Notes: a model not told the origin generated them from the sequence alone. A stretch of 64,000 nucleotides of DNA from Streptosporangium amethystogenes (GCF_000721075.1 NZ_JOEQ01000006.1:124001-188000), one strand, 5' to 3'. Positions 18,985 through 27,729 are shown, numbered from the stretch's first letter. Numbers and translations are program-made.

Positions 18985-19057
18985 CCCGGCCTTCATCGAA
19001 CACACCACAGACCTCGGAGCCGGTCGGACCGGCCGGAGCCGTCGAAGAGGGAGAGAC

Positions 19058-20095
19058 ATGGTCATCGTCATGGGACCCGGCGCCACGGAGCAGGACGTCG
19101 AGGCGATCGTGGAGGTCATCGGCAGGGCGGGTGGCGAGGCGTTCGTCAGCCGGGGCGTGAGCCGCACGATCATCGGCCTGGTCGGCGACGTCGCCCAGTT
19201 CACCACCCTCGACCTGCGGGGCATGACCGGGGTGGCCGACGTGATGCGGGTGAGCGCGCCGTACAAGCTGGTGAGCCGCGACAACCACCCCGAGCGGTCC
19301 ACGGTCCGCGTCGGCGGTGTGCCGATCGGTCCCGGCACGGTCACCCTGATCGCCGGCCCGTGCGCGGTGGAGACCCCCGAACAGACCCTTCAGGCCGCCC
19401 GGATGGCCGCTGCCGCCGGGGCCACCCTGCTGCGCGGCGGCGCCTACAAGCCCCGTACCTCCCCGTACGCCTTCCAGGGGCTCGGCGAGGCAGGCCTGCG
19501 CATTCTCGCCGACGTGCGCGAGCAGACCGGGCTTCCGGTCGTCACCGAGGTCGTCGACGCGGCCGACGTGGCACTGGTGGCCTCCTACGCCGACATGCTC
19601 CAGGTCGGCACCCGCAACGCGCAGAACTTCGCACTGCTCCAGGCCGTCGGCGCCGCCGGCAAGCCGGTGATGCTCAAGCGCGGGATGAGCGCCACCATCG
19701 AGGAGTGGCTGATGGCCGCCGAGTACATCGCCCAGCGCGGCAACCTCGACGTCGTGCTGTGCGAGCGCGGCATCCGCACCTTCGAGACCGCCACCCGCAA
19801 CACCCTGGACGTCTCCGCGGTGCCGCTCGCCCAGCGACTGTCGCACCTGCCGGTCATCGTCGACCCGTCCCACTCCGGTGGCCACCGCGACCTGGTCCTG
19901 CCGCTCACCCGCGCCGCAATCGCGGCCGGTGCCGACGGCGTGATCATCGATGTCCATCCGCGCCCCGACCAGGCCCTCTGCGACGGCCCCCAGGCACTGG
20001 TCGACGGCGACCTGGACGAACTGGCCCGGGTGATGGAACGGTTCCCGCCGCTGCTGGGCAAGGTCGCGGCCGTCGACGCCCTGGCCCCCGCCTGA
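19058..20095 (+). CDS. aroF: 3-Deoxy-7-phosphoheptulonate (DAHP) synthase, type I-beta
   Basis: First enzyme of the shikimate pathway, condensing PEP and erythrose 4-phosphate. The 345-residue product has an N-terminal ferredoxin-like domain (about residues 1-75), as in Thermotoga DAHP synthase, which in that enzyme mediates feedback inhibition. The barrel follows with AGPCAVE (C102, metal ligand), GGAYKPRTSP (128-136), QVGTRN, LKRGM and DPSHSGGHR. ATG at 19058 has GGGAGAG upstream. It lies downstream of an aromatic-codon attenuator. At the equivalent place mycobacteria and, as I recall, Streptomyces carry an unrelated-sequence type II enzyme. Confidence 0.93.
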   Translation: MVIVMGPGATEQDVEAIVEVIGRAGGEAFVSRGVSRTIIGLVGDVAQFTTLDLRGMTGVADVMRVSAPYKLVSRDNHPERSTVRVGGVPIGPGTVTLIAGPCAVETPEQTLQAARMAAAAGATLLRGGAYKPRTSPYAFQGLGEAGLRILADVREQTGLPVVTEVVDAADVALVASYADMLQVGTRNAQNFALLQAVGAAGKPVMLKRGMSATIEEWLMAAEYIAQRGNLDVVLCERGIRTFETATRNTLDVSAVPLAQRLSHLPVIVDPSHSGGHRDLVLPLTRAAIAAGADGVIIDVHPRPDQALCDGPQALVDGDLDELARVMERFPPLLGKVAAVDALAPA

Positions 20096-20155
20096 CCCAC
20101 CCGCTCGCCACGGCCCCCGCCCCCGGGTACGCCCCCGGGGCCGGGTGATCCGCCC

Positions 20156-21358
20156 TCAGGCGTCGAGCCGGTACTCCTGCAGGGATCCGGCGAGCTGGAC
20201 GGCGAGCTCCTCGGCGTCCAGGCGACGTTCGATCTTCCTCAGGTCGGCGACCTTCGCGGCGGTCTCGGCGCGACGGGGGGCAAGCAGCGAGCAGCAGTCC
20301 TCGTCCGGCAGTTCGGAGATCGCCAGGGTTCCGATGCGGCGGGCCTCGGCCATGATCTCGGTCTTGTCGAGGCCGATGAGCGGCCGCAGGATCGGCATGT
20401 CGACCGCGTCGTCCTGGGCGGTGATGTTCTGCAGGGTCTGCGAGGAGACCTGGCCCAGGGAGTCGCCGGTGACCAGGGCACCGGCACGCAGGCGGCGGGC
20501 GACCTCCTCGCTGGTCTTCAGCATCAGACGGCGCTGGGTGATCACCGCCAGGCGGTCCTGGCCGGAGGCCTTGATGGACTGCTGGGCCTTGCCGAAGGGG
20601 ACGACCCACAGCCGGGACCCGCCCTGGAACCTGTCGAGTGCCCTGACCAGCGCGTACGCCTTGTAGATGGACTCGGAGGTGGTGAAGGGGATGCCGGAGA
20701 AGTGCAGGAAGTCGACGCGCAGGCCGCGGCGCATCATCCGGTAGGCGGCCACCGGGGAGTCGATGCCACCGGACATCAGGACCAGGCCCCGGCCACTGGT
20801 GCCGACCGGCAGCCCGCCCTGGCCCGGCAGCCCGCCGGTGAAGACGAACGCCTCGTCGCGATCGACCTCGATGGAGACCACCAGCTCGGGGCGCTTCAGG
20901 TCGACCGGCAGTCCGTAGATGTCGTTGAGCTCGCCGCCGACCGAGCGGTCCAGCTGCATCGAGGTGAGCGGGAAGCGCTTGTCGCGGCGGCGGGAGCGGA
21001 CCGCGAAGGAGACGCCGCGCCTGACGTCGTCGCGGTCGGCCAGCAGCTCGATGGCGGCCTTGGTGATCGCCGAGGGGTCCTTGGCCACCCGCCAGGCGCG
21101 GTGGATCCAGACCAGCCCGGGAACGTACGAGACACGCTCGGCGACCGTGTCCGCGACCTCGACCCCGGTGCCGTCCGGCAGGAAGAGCGCGATGACGCCG
21201 TGACGCTGCCGGACGTCGACCTTGACGCCGACATCCTTCAGAGCGGCCTTGATGTTGGCCTGCAACCTCCGCTCGAAGAGCTCACGGTTGTTGCCCTTGA
21301 GGACGACCTCGCCCAGTTTGAGCAGAACGCAGGGCTCGCCCAAGGCGGACATGGTCAT
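20156..21358 (-). CDS. thiI: tRNA 4-thiouridine sulfurtransferase ThiI
   Basis: Activates U8 of tRNA by adenylation for thiolation and, in some bacteria, supplies sulfur for thiazole synthesis. The 400-residue product has an N-terminal ferredoxin-like and THUMP region (about 5-165), the PP-loop SGGIDS (196-201) and ends near LDA without a rhodanese domain, so it is the short form. PDEDCCSL near residue 345 keeps an acidic-Cys motif. ATG at 21358 follows GGAGG by 8 nt. Convergent with aroF, with 60 nt between the stops; not close to the thi operon. Confidence 0.94.
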   Translation of the reverse strand: MTMSALGEPCVLLKLGEVVLKGNNRELFERRLQANIKAALKDVGVKVDVRQRHGVIALFLPDGTGVEVADTVAERVSYVPGLVWIHRAWRVAKDPSAITKAAIELLADRDDVRRGVSFAVRSRRRDKRFPLTSMQLDRSVGGELNDIYGLPVDLKRPELVVSIEVDRDEAFVFTGGLPGQGGLPVGTSGRGLVLMSGGIDSPVAAYRMMRRGLRVDFLHFSGIPFTTSESIYKAYALVRALDRFQGGSRLWVVPFGKAQQSIKASGQDRLAVITQRRLMLKTSEEVARRLRAGALVTGDSLGQVSSQTLQNITAQDDAVDMPILRPLIGLDKTEIMAEARRIGTLAISELPDEDCCSLLAPRRAETAAKVADLRKIERRLDAEELAVQLAGSLQEYRLDA

Positions 21359-21474
21359 GGTGCAACCTCCGGTAGAACTTCGAGGGGATATGAGGGGATT
21401 CGCGGTGGGGCTTCGTCAAGTCTCTCGCGCGTTGGCGTAAAGACAACCTCTCGGCCTTGTCACTTTAGTCGGGA

Positions 21475-22113
21475 CTACGACTCGTCGAGGCCCTGCTCGA
21501 TCGCGTAGCGGGCCAGTTCCACCCGATTGTGGAGCTGAAGCTTGTTCAGCGTGTTCTGGACGTGGTTCTGCACGGTCCGGTGGGCGAGCACGAGACGCTC
21601 GGCGATCTGCTTGTAGGACAACCCCTTGGCGACCAGGCGGAGCACCTCGGTCTCCCGCTCGGTCAGGCGGGGCGTCGCCTCGGGCGCGGATCTGGCCGCC
21701 AGCCTCCGGTACTCCCCCAGCACGAGCCCGGCCAGCCCGGGGGTGAAAACCGCGTCGCCCCCCGCGGTGCGCCGGACCGCGTCGAGGAACTCCTCCTTGC
21801 TCGCGGATTTCAGCAGGTATCCGGAGGCTCCCGCTTTGATGGCCTCCAGCACGTCCTCCTGCTCACCACTGGCCGACAGCACCAGCACCCTGGGCGGCGG
21901 CTCCGCGGCGGCCAGCCTCCTGGCCACCTCGACCCCCGGCAGGTCGGGCAGCCGCAGGTCCAGCACCACCAGCTCGGGCCGGACCGCCGCGGCCACCCGG
22001 ACCGCCTGCCGCCCCTCCCCGACCGCGGCCACCACCTCGTATCCGGCCTCGGCCAGGTCCCTGGCCACCCCGTCCCTCCACATCGGGTGATCGTCCACCA
22101 CCATCACGCGCAT
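21475..22113 (-). CDS. NarL/LuxR-family response regulator
   Basis: A 212-residue regulator. Receiver domain with DD at 7-8, phosphoacceptor D52 (VVLDLRLPD), Ser switch (VLSAS) and Lys (YLLKSAS). The C-terminal LuxR-type HTH (TERETEVLRLVAKGLSYKQI, about 149-168, and TVQNHVQNTLNKL) binds DNA. It pairs with the MacS-type kinase 49 nt upstream on the same strand. Regulon unknown. Confidence 0.94.
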   Translation of the reverse strand: MRVMVVDDHPMWRDGVARDLAEAGYEVVAAVGEGRQAVRVAAAVRPELVVLDLRLPDLPGVEVARRLAAAEPPPRVLVLSASGEQEDVLEAIKAGASGYLLKSASKEEFLDAVRRTAGGDAVFTPGLAGLVLGEYRRLAARSAPEATPRLTERETEVLRLVAKGLSYKQIAERLVLAHRTVQNHVQNTLNKLQLHNRVELARYAIEQGLDES

Positions 22114-22162
22114 TGGCCTACCTTAGGCCCGTTCCTCCGGAGATGTCCGTCCACCGTCGCGT

Positions 22163-23272
22163 CTAGCCGGTCGGCACCGACATCTCGATCTCGGTGCCCC
22201 GGCCGGGAGCGGAGATCACACTGACCGTGCCGCCGAGGTCCGCGACACGGCCCCGGATGGACTGCGCGACGCCGAGCCGCCCGTCGGCGGCGGCCTCCTC
22301 CAGGCGTCCGGGTGCCATGCCCGGCCCCTCGTCCCTGACGGTCACGGTGACCAGCCCGTCGTCACTCTCGGCGAAGACCCACGCGGGCGCGCGTACCCCG
22401 CAGTGCCGGGCGACGTTGTCCAGGGCTGCTCCGACCGCGGCGGCCATCTCCGCCGCGGTGGCCGCGGGCAGGATCAGCGGGGTCGCCGGGGCCGAGACGG
22501 TGACCGTGGCCGAGCCGTACCTGTGCAACAGGGCGCACAGGTCCGCGGTGCCCGCGGCGGGTGCCTCGGGCCTGAGCCTGACCAACTCGCGCAGGGCGGC
22601 CTCCTGCTCGCCCGCGAGCCTGCCCAGCTCGGCCGCCTCACCGCCGATCTCCTGCCCGCGCCGCTGAACCAGCGCGAGCACCTGAAGCACCGAGTCGTGG
22701 ATTCCCCGGGCGAGCCGCTCCCGCTCCCGCCCCGCGACCTCCAGTTCGATCGCCCGCTCCATGCGCTCCTCGGCCTTCTTGGCCAGCCGGGCGACGTGCC
22801 CGACGACGGTCCCGGCGAGGAAGAGCAGGACGGTGCCGTTGATCGGCAGCGTCTCGAAGCCGCCTCCAGGGACGCCGTGCAGCCACAGGTCGGCCAGTGA
22901 GACGATCAACGCGGCCACGGCCCCCAGCCGCCGTCCGCCGTACACGCCCCAGGCGAGCACCGCGCCGCCCATCCAGGTGCCGGTGATCGGCAGGCTGCCC
23001 TCCTGGTAGACGCCCTGCGCCATCGGGGTGGCGAGCAGGCAGCCCACGGTCACGAGCATGTCGGCGGCGAGCAGCGGCCGGCCGCGGAGCTCCTCGACGG
23101 AGTAGGCGAAGATCGTCCCCGCGGTCCACAGCGCCATGACGCCGATCACCAGCCAGCCGGTCACCGGGTGGGCGTACCCCCCGGCACGGATGAGCAGAAC
23201 CGCCGCGTAGCCAAGGGATGCGACGCGAAACACCGCGACCGCCCGCCAGAACGGCCCCTCGATTCCGGTCAC
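22163..23272 (-). CDS. MacS-type sensor histidine kinase
   Basis: A 369-residue membrane kinase. The N-terminal half has about five hydrophobic segments between residues 12 and 165. A short coiled segment leads to the phospho-His motif RERLARGIHDSVLQVL (His near 200). The HATPase part is short, with ALDNVARH, RDEGPGM and GRGTEIEM. The membrane layout and HATPase match the actinobacterial family named MacS. It lies immediately upstream of its LuxR-type response regulator, so the two form a two-component system of unknown signal. Confidence 0.9.
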   Translation of the reverse strand: MTGIEGPFWRAVAVFRVASLGYAAVLLIRAGGYAHPVTGWLVIGVMALWTAGTIFAYSVEELRGRPLLAADMLVTVGCLLATPMAQGVYQEGSLPITGTWMGGAVLAWGVYGGRRLGAVAALIVSLADLWLHGVPGGGFETLPINGTVLLFLAGTVVGHVARLAKKAEERMERAIELEVAGRERERLARGIHDSVLQVLALVQRRGQEIGGEAAELGRLAGEQEAALRELVRLRPEAPAAGTADLCALLHRYGSATVTVSAPATPLILPAATAAEMAAAVGAALDNVARHCGVRAPAWVFAESDDGLVTVTVRDEGPGMAPGRLEEAAADGRLGVAQSIRGRVADLGGTVSVISAPGRGTEIEMSVPTG

Positions 23273-23349
23273 CCGCCAGCCCTACCTCTCAGCAAGAAAG
23301 CGGCGTAGTGCAATAATCCACCGATTTCTCTCTCACGAAAAACTGGAAC

Positions 23350-24207
23350 ATGTCCCACGTAGATCACTTTTCTTACGGCCTGCTCACCCCCGTTCTGGCC
23401 TATGTCATGTCGAGCGTCGGATGCATGCTCGGCCTCCTGCTCACCGCCAGAGCCCGCGAGACGGTGGGGGCGGCACGGGTCCGCTGGCTGGCGAGCGGGG
23501 CACTGTCCATCGGCGGCACCGGCATCTGGGTCATGCACTTCGTCGCCATGATGGGCTTCTCCGTGGGCGACGGCCAGATCCGCTACGACGTGCCGCTGAC
23601 GATCGGCTCGGCGGCCCTGGCCGTCGTCGTCGTGGGCGTGGGCCTGTTCCTGGTCTCCTACCGGGGCGAGAGGTTCGTGCCGCTCGTCTCCGGCGGTGTG
23701 CTCACCGGTCTCGGCGTGGCGGGCATGCACTACATCGGCATGTTCGCGATGAGGATGCCGACCCACCTCTCCTACGATCCGACGCTGGTCGGGATCTCGG
23801 TCGCGATCGCGATCGCCGCGTCCGTCGTGGCGCTCTGGTTCAGCCTGCGGGTCAGCGGCATGCTCGCCACCGGCGGCGCCGCGATGATCATGGCCCTGGC
23901 GGTCTGCGGCATGCACTACACCGGCATGTTCGCGCTCGAGGTGCGTCCCCGGCTCTCACCCGCGCCGCTCGGGGGGGCCAAGGGCATCGACTTCATGCTG
24001 CCCACACTGGCCGTGTTGGGCCTGCTGACCCTCGGCCTGCTGCTCACCGTCGTCCTGTCGCCGTCACAGCCGGAGCTGGACCACGACGCCGTCCTGCTGG
24101 CCAGGCTGGAGAACCGCCGCGCCGAGGCCCGGCTGCAGGAGCCGGTCGCCCCGCCCGCCGCTCAGGCACCGAAGAGCCGGTCTCTGTTCGACTCCCCAGA
24201 GCGATGA
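23350..24207 (+). CDS. MHYT-domain integral membrane protein
   Basis: A 285-residue protein with seven predicted membrane helices and three MHYT repeats: WVMHFVAM (about 58-65), GMHYIGMF (about 125-132) and GMHYTGMF (about 190-197). In the family, these His/Met residues near the outer face are proposed to bind copper and sense O2, CO or NO. Here the domain stands alone, with only a short Arg/Glu cytoplasmic tail, whereas in many bacteria it is fused to GGDEF/EAL domains. It diverges from the MacS-type kinase; a functional link is possible but unproven. Confidence 0.92.
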   Translation: MSHVDHFSYGLLTPVLAYVMSSVGCMLGLLLTARARETVGAARVRWLASGALSIGGTGIWVMHFVAMMGFSVGDGQIRYDVPLTIGSAALAVVVVGVGLFLVSYRGERFVPLVSGGVLTGLGVAGMHYIGMFAMRMPTHLSYDPTLVGISVAIAIAASVVALWFSLRVSGMLATGGAAMIMALAVCGMHYTGMFALEVRPRLSPAPLGGAKGIDFMLPTLAVLGLLTLGLLLTVVLSPSQPELDHDAVLLARLENRRAEARLQEPVAPPAAQAPKSRSLFDSPER

Positions 24208-24257
24208 TGTACGGCTCGCGCCCGCTGGGCCGCTTGTTCAGGGCGCAAGCCGTACAT
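24207..24257. terminator. Hairpin between MHYT and pfk genes
   Basis: A 17-bp stem with one mismatch (24207-24223 with 24241-24257) and a 17-nt loop. It begins on the last base of the MHYT stop codon and lies between convergent genes. No T tract; probably bidirectional. Confidence 0.6.
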
Positions 24258-24361
24258 GGAGGGGAATCGCAGGCGGCCGGCCGCCCGGTCAGGAGGCTAG
24301 GGCCGGCCACTTGCAGAACGCTTGCAGGCGGCCACTCTCCGCGGTGGACCGCGGTGGCGTC

Positions 24362-25387
24362 TCAGCCGAAGAAGACCTCGGCCTCCTCGTAGCGGCTGGC
24401 CGGCACGGTCTTCAGCTCCCTGGTGGCCTCGTCGAGACCCACCCGCACGATCTCGGTGCCCTGGAGGGCGACCATCTTGCCGAAGTCGCCGTCCTGCACC
24501 GCGTCGATGGCCTGCAGGCCGAATCTGGTGGCCAGCACCCGGTCGAAGGCCGTGGGGGTGCCGCCACGCTGGATGTGACCGAGCACCGTGGTGCGGGCCT
24601 CCTTGCCGGTGCGCTTCTCGATCTCGCTGGCGAGGTTCTCACCGATGCCGCCGAGCCTCACGTGGCCGAAGGCGTCGAGCTCGCCCGCCTGCAGCGCCAT
24701 CTGGCCCTCGACCGGGTGCGCACCCTCCGCGACCACGATTATCGGTGCGTACTTCGTCTTGAAGCGGGACTCGACGTAGGCGCAGACCCGGTCGATGTCG
24801 AAGGGCTTCTCCGGGATGAGGATGACGTTGGCGCCGCCCGCCATGCCGGCGTGCAGGGCGATCCAGCCCGCGTGGCGGCCCATGACCTCACAGATCAGCG
24901 CGCGGTGGTGGGACTCGGCGGTGGTGTGCAGGCGGTCGATCGCCTCGACGGCGATGTTGACCGCCGTGTCGAAGCCGAAGGTGTAGTCGGTGGCGTTGAG
25001 GTCGTTGTCGATCGTCTTGGGCACGCCGACGACCTTCACCCCCTTGTCGAAGAGCTGCTTGGCCACACCGAGGGTGTCCTCACCGCCGATCGCGATCAGC
25101 GCGTCGACACCGCCCTTCGCAAGGTTCTCCTTGATCTTCTCGACACCGCCGTCGATCTTGATCGGGTTGGTCCGCGACGAGCCCAGGATCGTCCCGCCGC
25201 GCGGCAGGATGCCGCGTACGGCCTCGATGTCCAACGGCATGGTCTCGCCCTCGAGGGGGCCCCGCCAGCCGTCGCGGAACCCGACGAACTCATGCCCGTG
25301 GACGCCCACTCCCTTACGCACGACAGCGCGGATAACGGCGTTCAGGCCGGGGCAGTCGCCGCCCCCGGTGAGCACTCCGATACGCAT
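24362..25387 (-). CDS. pfkA: 6-Phosphofructokinase, PPi-type signature
   Basis: Phosphorylates fructose 6-phosphate in glycolysis. The 341-residue product has GGGDCPGLN (8-16), PKTIDNDL (123-130), MGRHAGWIA and GHIQRGG. The two residues that separate phosphoryl donors are D104 (GGEDT) and K124 (PKTIDND). This Asp/Lys pair is the pyrophosphate-dependent signature; ATP enzymes of the same group have Gly at 104. The product may therefore use PPi and work reversibly. ATG at 25387 follows GGAGG. A DasR-like operator lies 112 nt upstream. Confidence 0.93.
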   Translation of the reverse strand: MRIGVLTGGGDCPGLNAVIRAVVRKGVGVHGHEFVGFRDGWRGPLEGETMPLDIEAVRGILPRGGTILGSSRTNPIKIDGGVEKIKENLAKGGVDALIAIGGEDTLGVAKQLFDKGVKVVGVPKTIDNDLNATDYTFGFDTAVNIAVEAIDRLHTTAESHHRALICEVMGRHAGWIALHAGMAGGANVILIPEKPFDIDRVCAYVESRFKTKYAPIIVVAEGAHPVEGQMALQAGELDAFGHVRLGGIGENLASEIEKRTGKEARTTVLGHIQRGGTPTAFDRVLATRFGLQAIDAVQDGDFGKMVALQGTEIVRVGLDEATRELKTVPASRYEEAEVFFG

Positions 25388-25718
25388 GACATCCTCCGGT
25401 TATGAGTCCGAGCCAAGATGATCAGACTAAAGGGCATGGGTCGGTCGGCGACGGATTTCCGCCACCGACGGAACGCATTCTGCCGTCAGATGCGCCAGTG
25501 GTCTAGACCAAATAGAACTAGTCCCCTCACAGGTGGCCTCCCGCGATCGACGGAGAAGCGACATATGGGCGCCTTCCCCGGCCCCGAGGTCCGGTTCCGA
25601 ACGGGTCGCGTGCGTCACGGGCAGGTCAGGTGCGCCGACGGGATTCCGGACTCGGGAATTCCCTGCCACCCCATGGGTCATACCCGCTCGGAACCACCGA
25701 TCCCCTCCTCACCGCGGC
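25388..25718. promoter_or_regulatory. Promoter region of pfkA (no gene)
   Basis: This gap separates the pfkA start from the end of the lactonase gene, both on the minus strand. It holds the pfkA ribosome site (GGAGG, near 25396) and the DasR-like site at 25499-25510. The part from 25520 to 25718 shows no coding content or structure I recognise beyond the dyad-like GGAATTCC (25653-25670 area). Confidence 0.5.
25497..25512. promoter_or_regulatory. DasR-responsive element (dre) candidate
   Basis: AGTGGTCTAGACCAAA contains the perfect 12-bp palindrome TGGTCTAGACCA (25499-25510). This equals the core of the dre consensus known for DasR, the GntR-family regulator of N-acetylglucosamine and chitin metabolism in Streptomyces. 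It lies 112 nt upstream of the pfkA start codon, so DasR could tie glycolytic flux to aminosugar supply. The regulator gene is not in the window. Confidence 0.75.
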
Positions 25719-26663
25719 TCAGGGCAGCGGCAGCACACAGGACGGGGTGCCGACGGCGAAGACCTCTCCCGCGGGCCGCGGGACACCGTCCTTCAGCGGG
25801 AGCACGGTGACGGTGTCCGAGTGCTGGTTGGCCACGTACATGCGGCCGTCGGCGATGGCGAAGTGCCTCGGCCAGGCGCCGCCGCAGGCGACCTCCGCGA
25901 CCGGCTTCAACTCGGGGCCGGCGAAGACCGAGATCGTGTCGGGACCCCGGTTGGCGACGTAGACGAGCTCGCCGCGGGCCTCCAGGTGTGAGGGCTGGTT
26001 CCGCCCCCCGCTCCCGCTGGCCGGGGCGACGTGGATCTCGCGCCATTCGGCGTCGTAGGCGCGCACGGTGCCGTCCAGCTCTCCCGCCACGTACCGGTGG
26101 CCGCCCGCCATGACCATGTGCCGAGGACCCATGCCGGGCGCGAGCCTGACCGGCCCTTCCGGATGCGGGACCACCTCGTCACCGACCAGGTAGCGACGGA
26201 TCTCGTCGGCACCCAGGTCACTCACGTACAGCACGCCGTCGGGGCCGAAGACCGCCTGGTGGGCGTGGGCCCCCTCGCGATAGGGGAAGATCCACGTGTT
26301 GGTCAGCAGGCCGGATCCGTCGATGCCGTGCACGCTGAGGGTGCCGTCGCCGTAGTTGGTCACCGCCAGGCGCGTGCCGGTGGGGTCCACCGCCAGGTGG
26401 CAGGGGGCCGTCCCCTCGCTGGGCCGTTGCGCGAGCGGGCTCAGCCTGCCGTCGACGGCGCGAGCGAAGACGCCGACCGTACCGCGCTCGCTCTCCCCCA
26501 CCGCGTACAGGACCGGGAGGACCGGGTGAACGGCGAGGAACGACGGCCCGGAGGCGGGCGTCTCTCCGAGCCGGGCGAGGCTGCCCAGCTCTATCAGGGT
26601 GATCCCCGGCCCGGATCCTTCGGTGTCCGGGGTGTACCCACCGATGTACGCGACCTCAGCCAT
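25719..26663 (-). CDS. Lactonase-family seven-bladed beta-propeller protein
   Basis: A 314-residue protein resembling YbhE-type 6-phosphogluconolactonases. Repeated blade motifs include HPVLPVLYAVGE, HLAVDPTGTRLAVTNYGDGTL, HQAVFGPDGVLYVSDLGAD, HLEARGELVYVANRGPDTI and HFAIADGRMYVANQHSDTV. The family hydrolyses sugar lactones such as 6-phosphogluconolactone, but many members have other lactone or binding roles, so the substrate is open. No signal peptide. I chose ATG at 26663; an adjacent ATG at 26666 is also possible, with GGGAG just upstream of both. Confidence 0.85.
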   Translation of the reverse strand: MAEVAYIGGYTPDTEGSGPGITLIELGSLARLGETPASGPSFLAVHPVLPVLYAVGESERGTVGVFARAVDGRLSPLAQRPSEGTAPCHLAVDPTGTRLAVTNYGDGTLSVHGIDGSGLLTNTWIFPYREGAHAHQAVFGPDGVLYVSDLGADEIRRYLVGDEVVPHPEGPVRLAPGMGPRHMVMAGGHRYVAGELDGTVRAYDAEWREIHVAPASGSGGRNQPSHLEARGELVYVANRGPDTISVFAGPELKPVAEVACGGAWPRHFAIADGRMYVANQHSDTVTVLPLKDGVPRPAGEVFAVGTPSCVLPLP

Positions 26664-26790
26664 CATGCTCCCGCCATGGGCACGGCACGCGCCGCCCCAG
26701 CTCATCGTCCGTTCCAAGGCAAAATTCGAAGTTAGCGCAGTTAGCCGGTGATCTCACAGTCGCCTGCCCGGAAAGATCTCCGCCATTTCG

Positions 26791-26824
26791 TTGACCTGGT
26801 CAATGAATTCGTTGATGCTGTCAA
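26791..26824. promoter_or_regulatory. Tandem MarR-type operators
   Basis: TTGACCTGGTCAA (26791-26803) is a perfect 6+1+6 dyad. TTGATGCTGTCAA (26812-26824) repeats the TTGA...TCAA ends 21 nt further on, two helical turns away. They lie immediately before the MarR-GNAT start codon, as expected for autoregulation. Confidence 0.65.
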
Positions 26825-26826
26825 GC

Positions 26827-27729
26827 ATGGAGAGACACGTCGCGGAGGTCCGGGCCTTCAACCGCTTCTACACCCGGCTCATCGGCGTGCTCCACCAGGG
26901 CATCCTGGACACTCCCTACTCGCTCACCGAGATGAGGGTGCTGTTCGAACTGGACCGGGCGGACCGCATGGAGACCGGCGACCTGCGGCGGCTGCTCGGG
27001 CTCGACGCCGGATACCTCAGCCGGATGCTCGCCAGGTTCGAGGGCGACGGGCTGGTCGTCCGGAGGCGGTCCGCCACCGACGCCCGGCGGCAGGTGGTCG
27101 AACTGACCGACGAGGGCCGGACCGGGTTCGCGCTCTTCGACGGGCGCGCGGCCGAACAGGTACGCGAACTGCTGGCCGGGGTGACCGACGAGGACCGCGG
27201 GCGGCTGGTCGCGAGCATGGCGGCCATCGAGGAGATCCTCGGCCGGAAGCCGAGAACGGGCCCTCCCTATCTTCTGCGCCCGCTGCGTTCGGGCGACATC
27301 GGCTGGGTGATCTACCGGCACGGCACGCTCTACAGCTCCGAGCAGGGCTGGGGCATGGACTTCGAGGCGCTGGTGGCCAGGGTCGCGGCCGACTACGTGG
27401 ACCACCACGACCCGGCGCGCGAGGCGGGCTGGATCGCCGAGGTGGACGGCGAGCGGGCCGGCTGCGTCTTCTGCGTGCGCAAGGACGACGAGACGGCCCA
27501 GTTGCGGTTGCTGCTGGTCGAGCCGTCCGCACGGGGCATGGGCATCGGCGGCCGGCTCGTGGCGGAGTGTGTGCGCTTCGCCAGGGCCGCGGGCTACCGG
27601 CGGATGCGGCTGTGGACCAGGGACGTGCTGCTGGACGCCAGGCGCATCTACCGGGCGGCGGGCTTCGAGCTCATCGAGAAGGAGCAGCACGGCGACATCG
27701 TCGACGAGATCTGGGTCCGCGACCTCTGA
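26827..27729 (+). CDS. MarR regulator fused to GNAT acetyltransferase
   Basis: A 300-residue fusion. The N-terminal winged-helix MarR domain (about 1-140) includes YSLTEMRVLFEL, LDAGYLSRMLARFEGDGLV and the wing RRRSATDARRQ. The C-terminal GNAT domain (about 150-300) has the acetyl-CoA loop EPSARGMGIGGRL and the late motif IYRAAGFELIEKE. Such fusions occur widely in actinobacteria; the acetyl acceptor is unknown and might be a toxic amine sensed by the same protein. I chose ATG at 26827 because two operator-like dyads lie directly upstream and the family begins there; earlier in-frame ATG/TTG codons lie inside the dyads. Confidence 0.9.
   Translation: MERHVAEVRAFNRFYTRLIGVLHQGILDTPYSLTEMRVLFELDRADRMETGDLRRLLGLDAGYLSRMLARFEGDGLVVRRRSATDARRQVVELTDEGRTGFALFDGRAAEQVRELLAGVTDEDRGRLVASMAAIEEILGRKPRTGPPYLLRPLRSGDIGWVIYRHGTLYSSEQGWGMDFEALVARVAADYVDHHDPAREAGWIAEVDGERAGCVFCVRKDDETAQLRLLLVEPSARGMGIGGRLVAECVRFARAAGYRRMRLWTRDVLLDARRIYRAAGFELIEKEQHGDIVDEIWVRDL

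Noticed and set aside
20096..20155. C/G runs between aroF and thiI as a terminator
   Set aside because: Several overlapping CCCGGG stems are possible, but none is clearly better or followed by T residues.
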